DNA of 64,000 bases from Pseudobdellovibrionaceae bacterium (GCA_019637915.1 JAHBUV010000001.1:1582565-1646564), one strand, 5' to 3'. Positions 29,397 through 38,473 are shown, numbered from the stretch's first letter. The notes: generated by a model from the sequence alone, not told the origin. A program made the numbers and translations.

Positions 29397-30746
29397 ATGA
29401 CCCAGGAATCCTTGCTGAGACGTTTGGGGACCAAAGAGGCCGCGGCCATCGTGGTGGGGTCCGTGATCGGCACGGGGGTTTTCCTGAAGACCGCCACCAT
29501 GGCCCAGCAAACGGGCTCGCCGGCTCTGGTGCTCCTGGCCTGGTTGGTGGCGGGCCTGCTGTCTTTGGCGGGGGCGCTTTCTTACGCCGAACTCGGCTGC
29601 TTGTTTCCCCGCGCCGGCGGTGAGTACGTTTACCTGAAAGAAGCCTACGGATCGGGAATGGGGTTTCTCTTCGGTTGGACCCGTTTCTGGATCGGGTCGC
29701 CGGGTTCGATCGCCGCCTACGCCGTGGGGGCCGCGACTTTTTTGAACGGCCTTATCCCTTTGGGGGACCACCGCACCCTCACCGCCCTCGTCATCATCGC
29801 GATTTTCACCGGGTTGAATTGTTTCTCCGTGGCCTTCGGCGGAAGGTTGCAGACCTTCATGACGGCCCTGAAACTGATCATGATCCTGGGCCTGACGGCG
29901 GCGATTTTCATCGGGGGCTCCACCAGCGGCTGGCATCACCTGAGCACGCCCGAAAGCGGCGGCTGGCTCGGTTGGAGCGGTTTCGGCGCGGCGGTGCTGG
30001 CCGCCCTTTGGGCTTTCGACGGCTGGAACAACCTGCCCATGGCGGCGGGTGAAATCCGCGACCCGGGCCGCGTGATCCCCCGGGCTTTGGGCTTCGGCAT
30101 GCTGGCGGTGTTCCTCATTTACGCCTTCACCAACGTCGCTTATTTTTATGCCCTGCCCTTTGATGAGATCCTCACCGCGAATTCGAACCTGCATCAAGAC
30201 GCCCTGCCGGTCGCGACCAAGGCGGTGTTTTCGATTTTCGGCGCCGTCGGCGTGACTTTGCTGTCGGCGGGATTCGTGTTTTCCGCGGTGGGCGCCATGA
30301 ACGGCTCGATCCTGTCGAGCGCGCGCGTGCCTTTCGCCATGGCCCGCGACGGCCTTTTTTTCCGCCGACTCGGGGAGGTCAGCCATCGCTCGCGGGTGCC
30401 GGTGACAGCCCTGGTGGTGCAAGGGATCTGGTCGTCGATCCTCGCCCTGTCGGGCAGTTTCGACCAGCTCACCGATTACGTCGTGTTCGCGAGTTGGATC
30501 TTCTACGCCCTCGGCGCCGCCGCGGTGCTGGTGCTGCGCCGGAGGCGCCCCGACCAGGAGCGCTCCTTCCGCACGCCTTTTTATCCCTGGCTGCCTTTGA
30601 TCTTCCTTGTTTGCTCGGTGCTCCTGCTGGCCAACACGCTCTGGACCTCGCCCCTGCAAAGCTTGATCGGCCTGGGTTTCATCCTCATGGGAATCCCGGC
30701 CTATCTCTTTTTCCGCGGGACCTCGAAAGGCATGACAAATTCCTGA
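29397..30746 (+). CDS. Amino acid permease, APC superfamily
   Basis: 449 residues with about twelve helices. Helix 1 has IVVGSVIGTGVFLKT, the unwound substrate-binding GSxxGxG segment of APC transporters. PRAGGEYVYLKEAYG and WAFDGWNNLPMAAGEIRDPGR match the LAT/YfnA-like subgroup. The ATG at 29397 gives a normal N terminus. It probably carries neutral or cationic amino acids by exchange or proton symport; specificity is unknown. hflX starts 21 bases later, so the two may share a transcript. Confidence 0.9.
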   Translation: MTQESLLRRLGTKEAAAIVVGSVIGTGVFLKTATMAQQTGSPALVLLAWLVAGLLSLAGALSYAELGCLFPRAGGEYVYLKEAYGSGMGFLFGWTRFWIGSPGSIAAYAVGAATFLNGLIPLGDHRTLTALVIIAIFTGLNCFSVAFGGRLQTFMTALKLIMILGLTAAIFIGGSTSGWHHLSTPESGGWLGWSGFGAAVLAALWAFDGWNNLPMAAGEIRDPGRVIPRALGFGMLAVFLIYAFTNVAYFYALPFDEILTANSNLHQDALPVATKAVFSIFGAVGVTLLSAGFVFSAVGAMNGSILSSARVPFAMARDGLFFRRLGEVSHRSRVPVTALVVQGIWSSILALSGSFDQLTDYVVFASWIFYALGAAAVLVLRRRRPDQERSFRTPFYPWLPLIFLVCSVLLLANTLWTSPLQSLIGLGFILMGIPAYLFFRGTSKGMTNS

Positions 30747-30767
30747 AAGGCCCGGCATAATGCGCGG

Positions 30768-32156
30768 ATGGATCTGCAGAAAACCCGCCGCAAAACCGTG
30801 CTCGTCGGGATCCAACTCCCCCGCGTGCCTGAATCCGAAGTGCAAGCCTCTTTGCAGGAGTTGCGCCGCCTCGTGGACACTCTGGGCCACGAGGTGATCG
30901 GCACCCTCACGCAGAAACGCTCGGGGACTTCCGGGGCGACCGTGATCGGCGAAGGAAAGCTGCGCGAACTCGCGCGTTGGACCGGCGGGCCGGGCGAAGT
31001 GCAGTCCTCGGTGAAAGCGAAAAAATCCAAGGCGGCCGAACGCTTCGCCGCCGCCGCGGCGGAAGAAGAGCCCGAAGAAATCGAAGAAGAGGAAGATCCG
31101 CTTCTGCCCGGACCCCCGGAAGGCGTGAAGGCGGAACTGGTCGTCTTCGACGGCGAACTCACGCCCTCGCAAATGCGCAATCTGGAATCCGCCACGGGCG
31201 CGGAGGTGTTGGACCGCACGGGCGTGATCATCGAGATCTTCTCGCGCCACGCGCGCACCCGGGCGGCGCGACTGCAGGTCGAGATCGCGCGCTTGAATTA
31301 CCTCGCGCCCCGTTTGCGTGAAACCGGCGGCGGGGGCGATCGTCAGGGCGGCGGCATCGGCGGCAAAGGCGCCGGGGAAACCTCCCAGGAGCTCGACAAG
31401 CGCCGCATCCGCGACCGCATCAAGGAACTCAAAACCGAGATCGAAGCCGCGCAAACGGAAAGCATCGTGCGACGCACGCGGAGGACCGGTGAAAACGCCG
31501 TGGCCCTGGTCGGCTACACCAACGCCGGCAAGTCTTCGCTGATGAGGGCCATGACCGGCAGCGAGATCCTGGTCGCCGACAAACTCTTCGCGACCCTCGA
31601 CACGACGGTGCGCCCCCTGCATCCGCCGTCCATGCCCCGCGTGCTGCTTTCGGACACGGTGGGGTTCATCAAAAAACTTCCCCATGATCTGGTGGCGTCT
31701 TTCCGGTCGACTCTGGATGAGGCGTTGAACGCCGATTTGCTTTTGTACGTCGTTGACGCCTCGGATCCGACTTTCCGTTCGCAGCTCGAGGTCACGCGCC
31801 AGGTCCTGGGCGAGATCGGCGCCGGCGACGCGGAAAGCCGCCTGGTTCTGAATAAGCGCGATCGCCTGAGCGCCGAAGAGGCGCAAGCGCTTCACCGGGA
31901 ATTCCCCGAGGCGATTTTCCTGTCCACCCGGGATCCCCAGGATCTCGCGCGTCTGCGCGAGCTGCTCCTGGAGTTCTTCGAGGGCGACATGCTCGAAGAG
32001 GAACTGCATGTTCCTTACGCCGTGCCGGGCGCCGTCGGCGAGATCCGCCGCCACATGCGGGTCTTGAAAGAATCCTACAACGAAAGCGGCGTGACCCTGT
32101 CGGTGCGCGCGCGGGCCGAGGATTTGGCTCGTTTCAAAGCGCGCTTCCGGATTTGA
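30768..32156 (+). CDS. hflX: Ribosome-splitting GTPase HflX
   Basis: 462 residues. The N-terminal HflX domain (LVDTLGHEVIGTLTQKR, ATVIGEGKLREL, LDRTGVIIEIFSRHARTRAARLQVEIA) is followed by the Gly-rich linker (186-203) and the Ras-like domain: GYTNAGKSS (249-257), LFATLDTT, DTVGFI and NKRD. HflX splits stalled 70S ribosomes under stress. An unusual insert (about 74-118), Lys/Ala-rich then strongly acidic, breaks the N-terminal domain between the GEGK loop and VFDGELTPSQ. It follows the permease gene closely. Confidence 0.95.
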   Translation: MDLQKTRRKTVLVGIQLPRVPESEVQASLQELRRLVDTLGHEVIGTLTQKRSGTSGATVIGEGKLRELARWTGGPGEVQSSVKAKKSKAAERFAAAAAEEEPEEIEEEEDPLLPGPPEGVKAELVVFDGELTPSQMRNLESATGAEVLDRTGVIIEIFSRHARTRAARLQVEIARLNYLAPRLRETGGGGDRQGGGIGGKGAGETSQELDKRRIRDRIKELKTEIEAAQTESIVRRTRRTGENAVALVGYTNAGKSSLMRAMTGSEILVADKLFATLDTTVRPLHPPSMPRVLLSDTVGFIKKLPHDLVASFRSTLDEALNADLLLYVVDASDPTFRSQLEVTRQVLGEIGAGDAESRLVLNKRDRLSAEEAQALHREFPEAIFLSTRDPQDLARLRELLLEFFEGDMLEEELHVPYAVPGAVGEIRRHMRVLKESYNESGVTLSVRARAEDLARFKARFRI

Positions 32157-33030
32157 GCGAAGAGATCAGCTGGTCTTTTTCTTCCCAGAGATTCGACACC
32201 CAATTTTGGATTTTCTCGCGGAACACGGGATCGTTCTGGTAATCGCCGCCGAGGAATTCGATGGGGATCGAAATCTCGCGGATCCTCACGATGACGTGAC
32301 GGAGCCGCCCCTGGCAAAGATCCCAGAAGCTCACGGGCCCCTGAGGGTAGACGATGGTGACGTCCAGGAGGGAGTGGAACTGCGACCCCATGGCCTGCAG
32401 GACGAAGGCGAGCCCGCCGGTTTTCGGGCGCAGAAGATGCCGGTAGGGCGATTGCTGCCGACGGTGTTTGTCCGCGGTGAAGCGCGTCCCCTCCAGGAAA
32501 TTCAGCACCGACACCGGGGAGCCGCGGAAACGCGCGCAGGCCTTGCGGGTGGCTTCGAGGTCCTTGCCGCGTTTTTCCGGGTGTTTCTCCAGGTATTCTT
32601 TCGAGTAACGGCGCATGTAAGGGTAGTCCAAAGCCCACCAGGCGATTCCCAAAAAGGGCACCCACATCAGCTCTTTCTTCAGGAAAAAACGCAGGAAAGG
32701 GATGCGGTGGTTGAACACGTGCTGCAGGACCACGATGTCCGTCCAAGAGAGGTGATTCGCGCTCACCAGGTAGGACTGGCGCGGCTGAAGTTCCTCCAGG
32801 CCCTCGACGTCCCAGCGGGTCCGGCCCGCGATCGAGAAGACGAAGCTGTTGAACGAGATCCAATTCTCCGCCATCCACACCATGATTCCGGTGAGAAAGC
32901 GCTGCCACCCCCGGATCGGGATCAGGAATTTGAGCACGGCGAAAGGCAGGAGCAGCGAACTCCAAAACACGGTGTTCAAGGCGATCAAGGAAAAAGCAAT
33001 CGTCCCTTTCATTCCCCCATCATCGGTCAT
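32134..33030 (-). CDS. 1-acyl-sn-glycerol-3-phosphate acyltransferase family protein (YihG-like)
   Basis: 298 residues with one or two N-terminal helices, the catalytic NHLSWTD (HX4D) and FLEGTRFT, a variant of FPEGTR. The long form with internal KHRRQQSPYRHLLRPKTGG resembles YihG/YihG-like acyltransferases, which add the second acyl chain during phospholipid synthesis or remodel lysolipids. The start is uncertain: ATG 33030 or 33012, with no clear ribosome binding site. It converges with hflX (23-base overlap). Confidence 0.85.
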   Translation of the reverse strand: MTDDGGMKGTIAFSLIALNTVFWSSLLLPFAVLKFLIPIRGWQRFLTGIMVWMAENWISFNSFVFSIAGRTRWDVEGLEELQPRQSYLVSANHLSWTDIVVLQHVFNHRIPFLRFFLKKELMWVPFLGIAWWALDYPYMRRYSKEYLEKHPEKRGKDLEATRKACARFRGSPVSVLNFLEGTRFTADKHRRQQSPYRHLLRPKTGGLAFVLQAMGSQFHSLLDVTIVYPQGPVSFWDLCQGRLRHVIVRIREISIPIEFLGGDYQNDPVFREKIQNWVSNLWEEKDQLISSLKSGSAL

Positions 33031-33108
33031 TGTCGCCGCCAAGGAAATCAGTTATTCGCCGATTCCTCCTGGGCGCGCCGCAGAAGCCGCCGCAACGGGG
33101 TCCTTGTC

Positions 33109-33136
33109 TTGACAACGAAAGCTCACCGGCTATCTT
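33109..33136 (+). promoter_or_regulatory. Candidate sigma-70 promoter for the 45-residue membrane protein
   Basis: TTGACA (33109-33114), 16 bases, TATCTT (33131-33136), 27 bases ahead of the ATG at 33163. The -35 hexamer is perfect. Confidence 0.6.
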
Positions 33137-33162
33137 TTCCTCTTTTCCGGAAAGGGCCCCGC

Positions 33163-33300
33163 ATGAATCAAAAAACCATCCGCAACGTCGCCATCCTGAT
33201 CGTGATCGTTTTCGCCGTGACGGTGATTGTTTACCCGCTCATCTTCAACCCGGACCCCCAGGGCGCGGCGGAACCGGCGGTCGAACTCGAAGTGAAATAG
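33163..33300 (+). CDS. Small single-pass membrane protein (45 residues)
   Basis: Too short for most gene finders, but it has its own promoter (33109-33136), a GGAAAGGG ribosome binding site, and a clear membrane helix (VAILIVIVFAVTVIVYPLIF), followed by an acidic tail. It runs antisense to nothing and fills the gap between the divergent acyltransferase and the secreted protein gene. Function is unknown. Confidence 0.6.
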   Translation: MNQKTIRNVAILIVIVFAVTVIVYPLIFNPDPQGAAEPAVELEVK

Positions 33301-33424
33301 ACCCCCGTTTCGCCGGGCCCGACGTCCTGAACAAATCGTCAAAAAGTCCAGATCCGGGGGGCGTGACCCGCGTGCCGGGTGTTTTCCCTTCGGAAGAATC
33401 GCCGTTTTGCTCTAACTTGAGAGT

Positions 33425-34636
33425 ATGCAAAACCACCTGGCGCTTTGGTTCGCGGCTCTTTTCACCTTTGTCGGAACGCCTCTCCTGGCTTCGACCTCGC
33501 TGCTGCGGGAGATCCAGGCGGATGAGCTGCATCTGAGCATTCAGCAAAAGGCCTTGAGTTTCCAGCCGAGCGCTTTTTGCGACACCAAGTTCAGCGCCCT
33601 CACCTGCGAGCAGCAGATGAACATCTGGTTCTCGGCCATCGAGGATCTCTTCGACAACGGCGCCTTGGAGGAATCCCGTGAGGCCGCGGAGAGCCTGGAG
33701 TGGCGCGAGCTCCCCCGGCTGCAAAAAGTCCTGCACTATCGTCTCCTCCGCCGGACGACGCCCCGTTCCCCGCAGATCGAGGAAATCCGCCGCGAGCTTT
33801 TGTCCTCCCGGGGCTGGGGGGAACTCTCGCCCGCCGAAAGCCACGCTTTTTGCCGTTTCGTCAGTCCTTCGTTTTGCCCTTCACGCCCCGGCTTCACCCG
33901 CACCCTGCCCTCGCGCCAGGTGCTGAAGGATCTTTATCAGAAATGGGTGAACCTGCGCCCGGTCGCCGGCGGTCGTTACGCCGAAGCCCCGCGCGTTTAC
34001 ATCTTCTGCCGGGCCGATCGCGTTTATCCTTGCCGGGCCCTGGTGAAGGATAAGAGCGGCAAGCCCTTGAGGGGTTCCGACGGGCAGCTCTGGTCGCAGC
34101 CGATCCTCGCCTACTCCCGCCATCAGAAAAACTTCGACGAGCCGGGCGGCGACACCCCGGGCGGCGTGCACTTGGTCGACGGCGTGATGCCGGCGGCCGA
34201 CCAGACCGAGCTGTTCGGGCGCTTTCGCCGCTTGATCCTCGGTTTTGTGCCGAAATCCCAGGGCGAGGCCAACCAGAAAAAATTCCTGCCCGCCTCCAGC
34301 CAAAATCATTCCTGGTGGCGCGAGGGCGTGGTGGCCCGCGATCTCGGCCGCGCCCATCTGCGCGTTCACGGCGTCGGGCGCGTGAACCACGATCGCAGCA
34401 AACCCTATTACGGCTATTTCGGCACGAGCGGCTGCATGGAAAACCGCGAGAACGTTTACGACGGCGTCACCTACATCGATCAGCGCCATTTCCTGGACGC
34501 CGTGATGAAAGCCATGGGCAAGACCCCGTCTTTCGCCAACGAGCCCTCGATCCGCGCCGTTCTTTACCTCGTCACCCTGGATGATGAAAAGCGAGCCGTG
34601 ACCGCCCAGGATCTTTCGTTCCTGCAATCCCGCTGA
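33425..34636 (+). CDS. Secreted protein with an L,D-transpeptidase-like HG...SGC motif
   Basis: 403 residues with a signal peptide (LALWFAALFTFVGTPLLA). The C-terminal part has HLRVHGVGRVNHD (His315-Gly316) and GYFGTSGCMENR (Ser335-Gly336-Cys337), matching the spacing and sequence of the YkuD-type catalytic HGx(n)SxGC signature. If active it would cross-link or edit peptidoglycan in the periplasm. The rest of the protein (four conserved Cys between about 52 and 151) is not recognised. The overall resemblance is weak, so the enzyme call is tentative. Confidence 0.6.
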   Translation: MQNHLALWFAALFTFVGTPLLASTSLLREIQADELHLSIQQKALSFQPSAFCDTKFSALTCEQQMNIWFSAIEDLFDNGALEESREAAESLEWRELPRLQKVLHYRLLRRTTPRSPQIEEIRRELLSSRGWGELSPAESHAFCRFVSPSFCPSRPGFTRTLPSRQVLKDLYQKWVNLRPVAGGRYAEAPRVYIFCRADRVYPCRALVKDKSGKPLRGSDGQLWSQPILAYSRHQKNFDEPGGDTPGGVHLVDGVMPAADQTELFGRFRRLILGFVPKSQGEANQKKFLPASSQNHSWWREGVVARDLGRAHLRVHGVGRVNHDRSKPYYGYFGTSGCMENRENVYDGVTYIDQRHFLDAVMKAMGKTPSFANEPSIRAVLYLVTLDDEKRAVTAQDLSFLQSR

Positions 34637-34641
34637 GTTCT

Positions 34642-35202
34642 TCAGACGCGCAAGGAAGATGAGACGGGTGTGCGCAGTCCCAGGGCCTCCCGCATCTGGC
34701 GCAAAGCAAACTCATTTTCCGATCTTTTGTTCGAGGCCGTGCAGTCTCGGGGCACGATCACCTGGTAGTCCCTCATATGAGCGTCATGCGCCGTGAAAAG
34801 CACGCAGATGTTCCCGGCGATCCCGGTCAGGATGAGCTTTTGAACTTTCAGATGCTTCAGCAGGAGATCGAACGTGGTGGAGTAGAATCCAGAGTGTTTC
34901 GGCTTCAACACGAAGTAATCGTCGTCGTCGGGCTTGAGGATCCGCGCGATGTCGCGGCCGGGACGGCCTTCCGCAGAGCAAACCTCGAAAACGTTTTTCC
35001 AGTTCGACTGCCATTTGCCGAAGTTGTCATTCACGTAGATCACGGGGACTTTTTTCGCCTTTAATCTTTTCTTCAAGCGCAGGATGCTTTTCGCCACCGG
35101 CAAAGAGGCGCGGCTGAGTTCCTTCCCCTCCGGAAAATCGAAAAGATTGAGCATGTCCAGGATCACCAGGGCGAATCTTCCCTCGCGTTCTTGCTTCCGC
35201 AT
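34642..35202 (-). CDS. Isochorismatase-like cysteine hydrolase
   Basis: 186 residues. The catalytic triad of the family is visible: Asp in LVILDMLNLFD, Lys in VLKPKHSGFYSTTF, and Cys in LTGIAGNICVLFTAHDA. This family includes isochorismatases, nicotinamidases and N-carbamoyl hydrolases. The ATG at 35202 has GAGAGGA upstream. It converges with the preceding gene. The substrate cannot be named; the SGF(Y/F)ST block is common in the YcaC/PncA-like group. Confidence 0.87.
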   Translation of the reverse strand: MRKQEREGRFALVILDMLNLFDFPEGKELSRASLPVAKSILRLKKRLKAKKVPVIYVNDNFGKWQSNWKNVFEVCSAEGRPGRDIARILKPDDDDYFVLKPKHSGFYSTTFDLLLKHLKVQKLILTGIAGNICVLFTAHDAHMRDYQVIVPRDCTASNKRSENEFALRQMREALGLRTPVSSSLRV

Positions 35203-35313
35203 GGATTCCTCTCCCGCGACCATTCTCCGCCCCGCGGTCGCAGTGGGCACTTGAAATTATTTTCCTTTGATCCTTCACCCGGCTTTTCCCGAAGATCCTT
35301 GTAGGAGGCCCTC

Positions 35314-35820
35314 GTGAACACGCTGCAAAACACATTCTGGTCGAGCCTCATAGCGGCGGGACCGATGACGCTGGCGATGATGAATCTATACGACCGTCTA
35401 TCCCCTTCGCGGAAATCGCCTTTGCCGCCGGCCACCCTTCTCGAGCAAACGCTGCAAAAAACCAATCTTCCGTCCCCATCCACGCCGGAAAGAAAAACCG
35501 ATCTGACCATGCTTTCCCACTTCGCTTACGGTTTCGCCGCCGCTTTGCTTTACAGCGGGCTCCGGCATGCCCTGCCGCGGGTTTCACCGACCGTGAGGGG
35601 CGGCCTCTTCGGCTTGGGCGTTTGGGGCGTGGGATACATGGGCTGGATCCCGGCTTTCGGCTTTCGCGCATCGGCTTACCGGACGCCGCCCTCGAGAAAC
35701 GGGCTGATGATCCTGGCTCACGTGGTCTGGGGCATGAGTCTCGGATCCGCAGAGGACAAGTTCCGTCGCGAAGGCGAAGCGATGTGGGACGGCCAACGAA
35801 AAGCCCCTTTGGCCGAATAA
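35314..35820 (+). CDS. Membrane protein, YagU/DUF1440-like
   Basis: 168 residues with three or four hydrophobic segments (about 8-24, 66-85, 93-112 and 130-145). It starts with GTG six bases after AGGAGG. The pattern LSHFAYGFAAALLYSGL...GLGVWGVGYMGWIPAFG recalls DUF1440 inner-membrane proteins of unknown function, some linked to acid resistance. It diverges from the isochorismatase-like gene and converges with mscS. Confidence 0.6.
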   Translation: MNTLQNTFWSSLIAAGPMTLAMMNLYDRLSPSRKSPLPPATLLEQTLQKTNLPSPSTPERKTDLTMLSHFAYGFAAALLYSGLRHALPRVSPTVRGGLFGLGVWGVGYMGWIPAFGFRASAYRTPPSRNGLMILAHVVWGMSLGSAEDKFRREGEAMWDGQRKAPLAE

Positions 35821-35824
35821 GCCT

Positions 35825-36940
35825 TCAATTCATGCGGATCTCTCTGTTTTCCGCCGTTTTGCCGTTCTGGATCTCCAGGCGGCTTTCGCGTTCCTCGAGT
35901 CGGAAATTCTGAGTTGGCAGGCCGAGTTCGACTTTTTCCGCGCGCAGTTTCTCCAGGAGGTCATGGAAGTAGGACTCCTGAATGTTCAGGGAGAGACGAT
36001 AGTCGGGATCCAGGACCCAGAAAACCGTCTCGAACGTGTAGGCGTATTGCCCGATCTCGGTGAGATTGCAGTACTCGAAACGGATTTTATTCTGACGGCC
36101 GAGGATCTCCCGAACCCAGCCCGGGATCTCCTTCAATTTTGCCGCCGGGGTCTCGAAAGACACGTTGAGTTTGTGAACCACCCGTCTTTCATGCATGCGC
36201 TTGAAATTGCGGATGCGGCTTTCGAGCAGGTCTTTGTTGGAAAAAATCAGCTGTTCCCCGGTCTGGCTTTTCACCCGGGTGGTTTTAAGGCCGATGTTCT
36301 CTACCGTGCCGTTGTCCGTGCCCACTTGAATGGTATCGCCGATGCGAAAGGGCTTGTCGAAGAGGATCGAGAACGAGGCGAAGAGATCGCCCAGGATGTT
36401 CTGCGCCGCCAGGGCGACGGCCACGCCGCCGATCCCCAGACCCGCGATCAATGCCGCGATGTCGACGCCGAGGTTGCTGAGGCCCATCATCACCAGAATG
36501 ATCACGGTGATCGTGCCCGCCACCGCCGACAGCAGGCTGATCGGCGCCTGGGCCGAGGGATCGCGTTCCAGGATCACGCGGATTTTGTTGTCGCGCCAGG
36601 CATGCAGGCCCTTCAGCACCCAGATGATGGCTTGCGCGGTGGTGGCGAAAACGGTCAGCACTTTCACCAGAGTGAGCACGCGGGGATCGGTGGTCATGCC
36701 TTGAACGACCAGGTTCAGAACCCAAATGGCCACCACGGCCACCTTGGTGTTGTCCAGAACGACGTACAGAATATCGTCCCATTGGGTGGCGGTCCGCTGC
36801 GCGAACTGATGAACCAGGCGCTTGGCGCCACGCAGGAAAAGCATCGCCATCAAAGTGCCGGCGGCGGTCATCCCCAGGCCGACCAACGCCGGAAAGGCGA
36901 CGCTGTTTCGCAGTCTTTCCATCAGAATGTGAATATCCAT
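35825..36940 (-). CDS. Small-conductance mechanosensitive channel, MscS family
   Basis: 371 residues: about four or five helices, then the pore-lining helix LGVDIAALIAGLGIGGVAVALAAQNILGDLF and the beta domain (FDKPFRIGDTIQVG, GTVENIGLKTTRVKSQTGEQLIFSNKDLL). It opens under membrane tension to release solutes during osmotic downshock. The ATG at 36940 follows GGAGGACG; 28 further in-frame residues upstream are not supported. Two or more extra N-terminal helices make it longer than E. coli MscS (286 residues). Confidence 0.93.
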   Translation of the reverse strand: MDIHILMERLRNSVAFPALVGLGMTAAGTLMAMLFLRGAKRLVHQFAQRTATQWDDILYVVLDNTKVAVVAIWVLNLVVQGMTTDPRVLTLVKVLTVFATTAQAIIWVLKGLHAWRDNKIRVILERDPSAQAPISLLSAVAGTITVIILVMMGLSNLGVDIAALIAGLGIGGVAVALAAQNILGDLFASFSILFDKPFRIGDTIQVGTDNGTVENIGLKTTRVKSQTGEQLIFSNKDLLESRIRNFKRMHERRVVHKLNVSFETPAAKLKEIPGWVREILGRQNKIRFEYCNLTEIGQYAYTFETVFWVLDPDYRLSLNIQESYFHDLLEKLRAEKVELGLPTQNFRLEERESRLEIQNGKTAENREIRMN

Positions 36941-37168
36941 GAACGTCCTCCACGCGGATAAAATTGCAATGGATGTACCACGGCGAGGACGAGCTGATTG
37001 CGCCACAAGACCTCGCCCCTCCAAGGCTCGGGGCAGAATGGGACAAATGGGGAAATTGGGGGATCGCCGGCGGGCTGATCATTTTCTTTTCAGCTCGGTG
37101 TCGGCGTCCTCCGTCCGTTGACCCGGGCGGGATTCCGTAGGACTTCACCATCCACAAAGGAGATCTTT

Positions 37169-37597
37169 ATGAAGTCGATTCTCGTCTTGTCCCTGTTCCT
37201 CGCCGCCACGGCCCAGGCCCATATCAAACTCGGCACTTACGCCGGAACCAGCCCGACCCAGGGCGCTTGCTCGGTGCGAATCGAAGAGGTCTCTTTTGAG
37301 AATAACGTCCGCCACCCGCTGAACGAACGCGTGAAAGCCCGCATCGGCAATGACCTGTTCGTGCTGCAGCACCCGCCCGTCGTGAACGTGGCCCAGTCCT
37401 CGGTCACCTTCACGCACGATCTCCTGCAAGGCGTCCTCGCCACCCCGACCGGCGCCCGCGCCTTGATCATCGAGATGTCCCACGAAGCCGGCAAAGAAGG
37501 GCCTTTGGCTTTCACTCTGATCGACCACCAATGGCGCCAGAACGCCCGCACGGCGCTCGCCTGCCAGAAGTTGGTTTTCGTCGCGCCCTTGCGCTGA
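37169..37597 (+). CDS. Secreted hypothetical protein (142 residues)
   Basis: Signal peptide (MKSILVLSLFLAATAQA) then about 125 mature residues, predicted mostly beta. Two Cys (about 34 and 132) could form a disulfide. AAAGGAG lies seven bases before the ATG, and a strong terminator follows the stop. No family was recognised. Expression signals at both ends make it a convincing single-gene unit. Confidence 0.75.
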   Translation: MKSILVLSLFLAATAQAHIKLGTYAGTSPTQGACSVRIEEVSFENNVRHPLNERVKARIGNDLFVLQHPPVVNVAQSSVTFTHDLLQGVLATPTGARALIIEMSHEAGKEGPLAFTLIDHQWRQNARTALACQKLVFVAPLR

Positions 37598-37604
37598 AAA
37601 ATAA

Positions 37605-37635
37605 AAAAGGCTGGTGGTATCTTCCCCAGCCTTTT
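37605..37635. terminator. Bidirectional terminator between the 142-aa secreted protein and the antitoxin gene
   Basis: AAAAGGCTGG and CCAGCCTTTT form a perfect 10-bp stem with an 11-base loop. A-runs and T-runs flank both sides, so it can serve the plus-strand gene and the toxin-antitoxin pair coming from the right. Confidence 0.9.
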
Positions 37636-37647
37636 CTCATTCGCCCA

Positions 37648-37971
37648 TCAAGACGCCTTGAAGCCCTTACTCACGCTGACCGTAAAACTTAATTTTTCCC
37701 TGCTCAAATAATCTTGCAGCACCAGCTGCACGACCAACTCCTCCATCACCCCTATTTTTCGAGCGATGGCAATGGCACGACGGACTGAAGGGACCTTACG
37801 CTCATGTTCCAAGTCATTGAGGCTTTGCTTGGAAATTTTGAGTTGTTTTGCCATTTCCACTTGAGTCAAACCTTCGCCGATCCGGTGGGACTTCAAAAGT
37901 CTGCCGAAAGTCAGGGGAGCAAATTGCTTTTCGATTTCAGCCAACCCCATTTTTTTATCTTTAGTAATCAT
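37648..37971 (-). CDS. HTH antitoxin of a type II toxin-antitoxin pair
   Basis: 107 residues with a Cro/C1-type helix-turn-helix (GLTQVEMAKQLKISKQSLNDLEHERKVPS residues about 45-72, quoted in part). It overlaps the end of the RelE-like gene by 11 bases; AGGAGG lies nine bases before the chosen ATG (37971). It should neutralise the toxin and repress the pair's own promoter, as in HigBA-like modules where the toxin comes first. Confidence 0.8.
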   Translation of the reverse strand: MITKDKKMGLAEIEKQFAPLTFGRLLKSHRIGEGLTQVEMAKQLKISKQSLNDLEHERKVPSVRRAIAIARKIGVMEELVVQLVLQDYLSREKLSFTVSVSKGFKAS

Positions 37972-38236
37972 GATGATTGACCTCCTCAAGAATGACGAGG
38001 TTGACGGTCCCGTCATGTTCTTCTTCATAGATGGCTCTATAACTCTTTGTCAGCCTGATGGAGCGCTGTCCCTGTCGGGGCCCTTTCAGAGGCTCATCAT
38101 GGTAACCAGGAATCTTCCTGACCTCCCGAAGACCTTTCATTTCCACCGACATTGCCCAAGCCAAGAGCTTATCCACCACGTAATCGGGAACTCTTTTCAG
38201 TTGCTTATGCACCTTATCAAAGACCACTTTATCCAT
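37961..38236 (-). CDS. RelE/HigB-like toxin
   Basis: 91 residues. The pattern KQLKRVPDYVVDKL, LREVRKIPGYHDEPL, GQRSIRLTKSYRAIYEE matches the RelE/ParE fold with basic residues in the catalytic groove (Arg and Lys in RSIRLTKSYR). Such toxins cut mRNA on the ribosome. Toxin-first order with an HTH antitoxin downstream is the HigBA arrangement. The pair lies about 1.8 kb from the left end of the mobile island but on the host side with respect to GC content. Confidence 0.82.
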   Translation of the reverse strand: MDKVVFDKVHKQLKRVPDYVVDKLLAWAMSVEMKGLREVRKIPGYHDEPLKGPRQGQRSIRLTKSYRAIYEEEHDGTVNLVILEEVNHHDY

Positions 38237-38473
38237 TCAGATAGTACTCCAATTTGGCATACTTTTCAAGACTTCTGGGATCTGACTTCGAAAGCCCTCC
38301 TTCATCCGCTGCAAGCGTTTGACCTGATTGAGCTTTCCCTGGATTGACCGGGAAGTCTGAAAAGCGCCGAAAACCGTTCCACCCTCGCTCTCAGGTCGTT
38401 TCTTTGCATTGCCCCTTCGTGACGAAGACGAGGGCGGCCCCCGGCCCGTGGATTCGCTATGGAGGACTTCCCG

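Noticed and set aside
29358-32054. 898-residue open frame antisense to the permease and hflX
   Set aside because: His/Arg/Gly-rich low-quality translation without motifs; a by-product of high GC codon bias.
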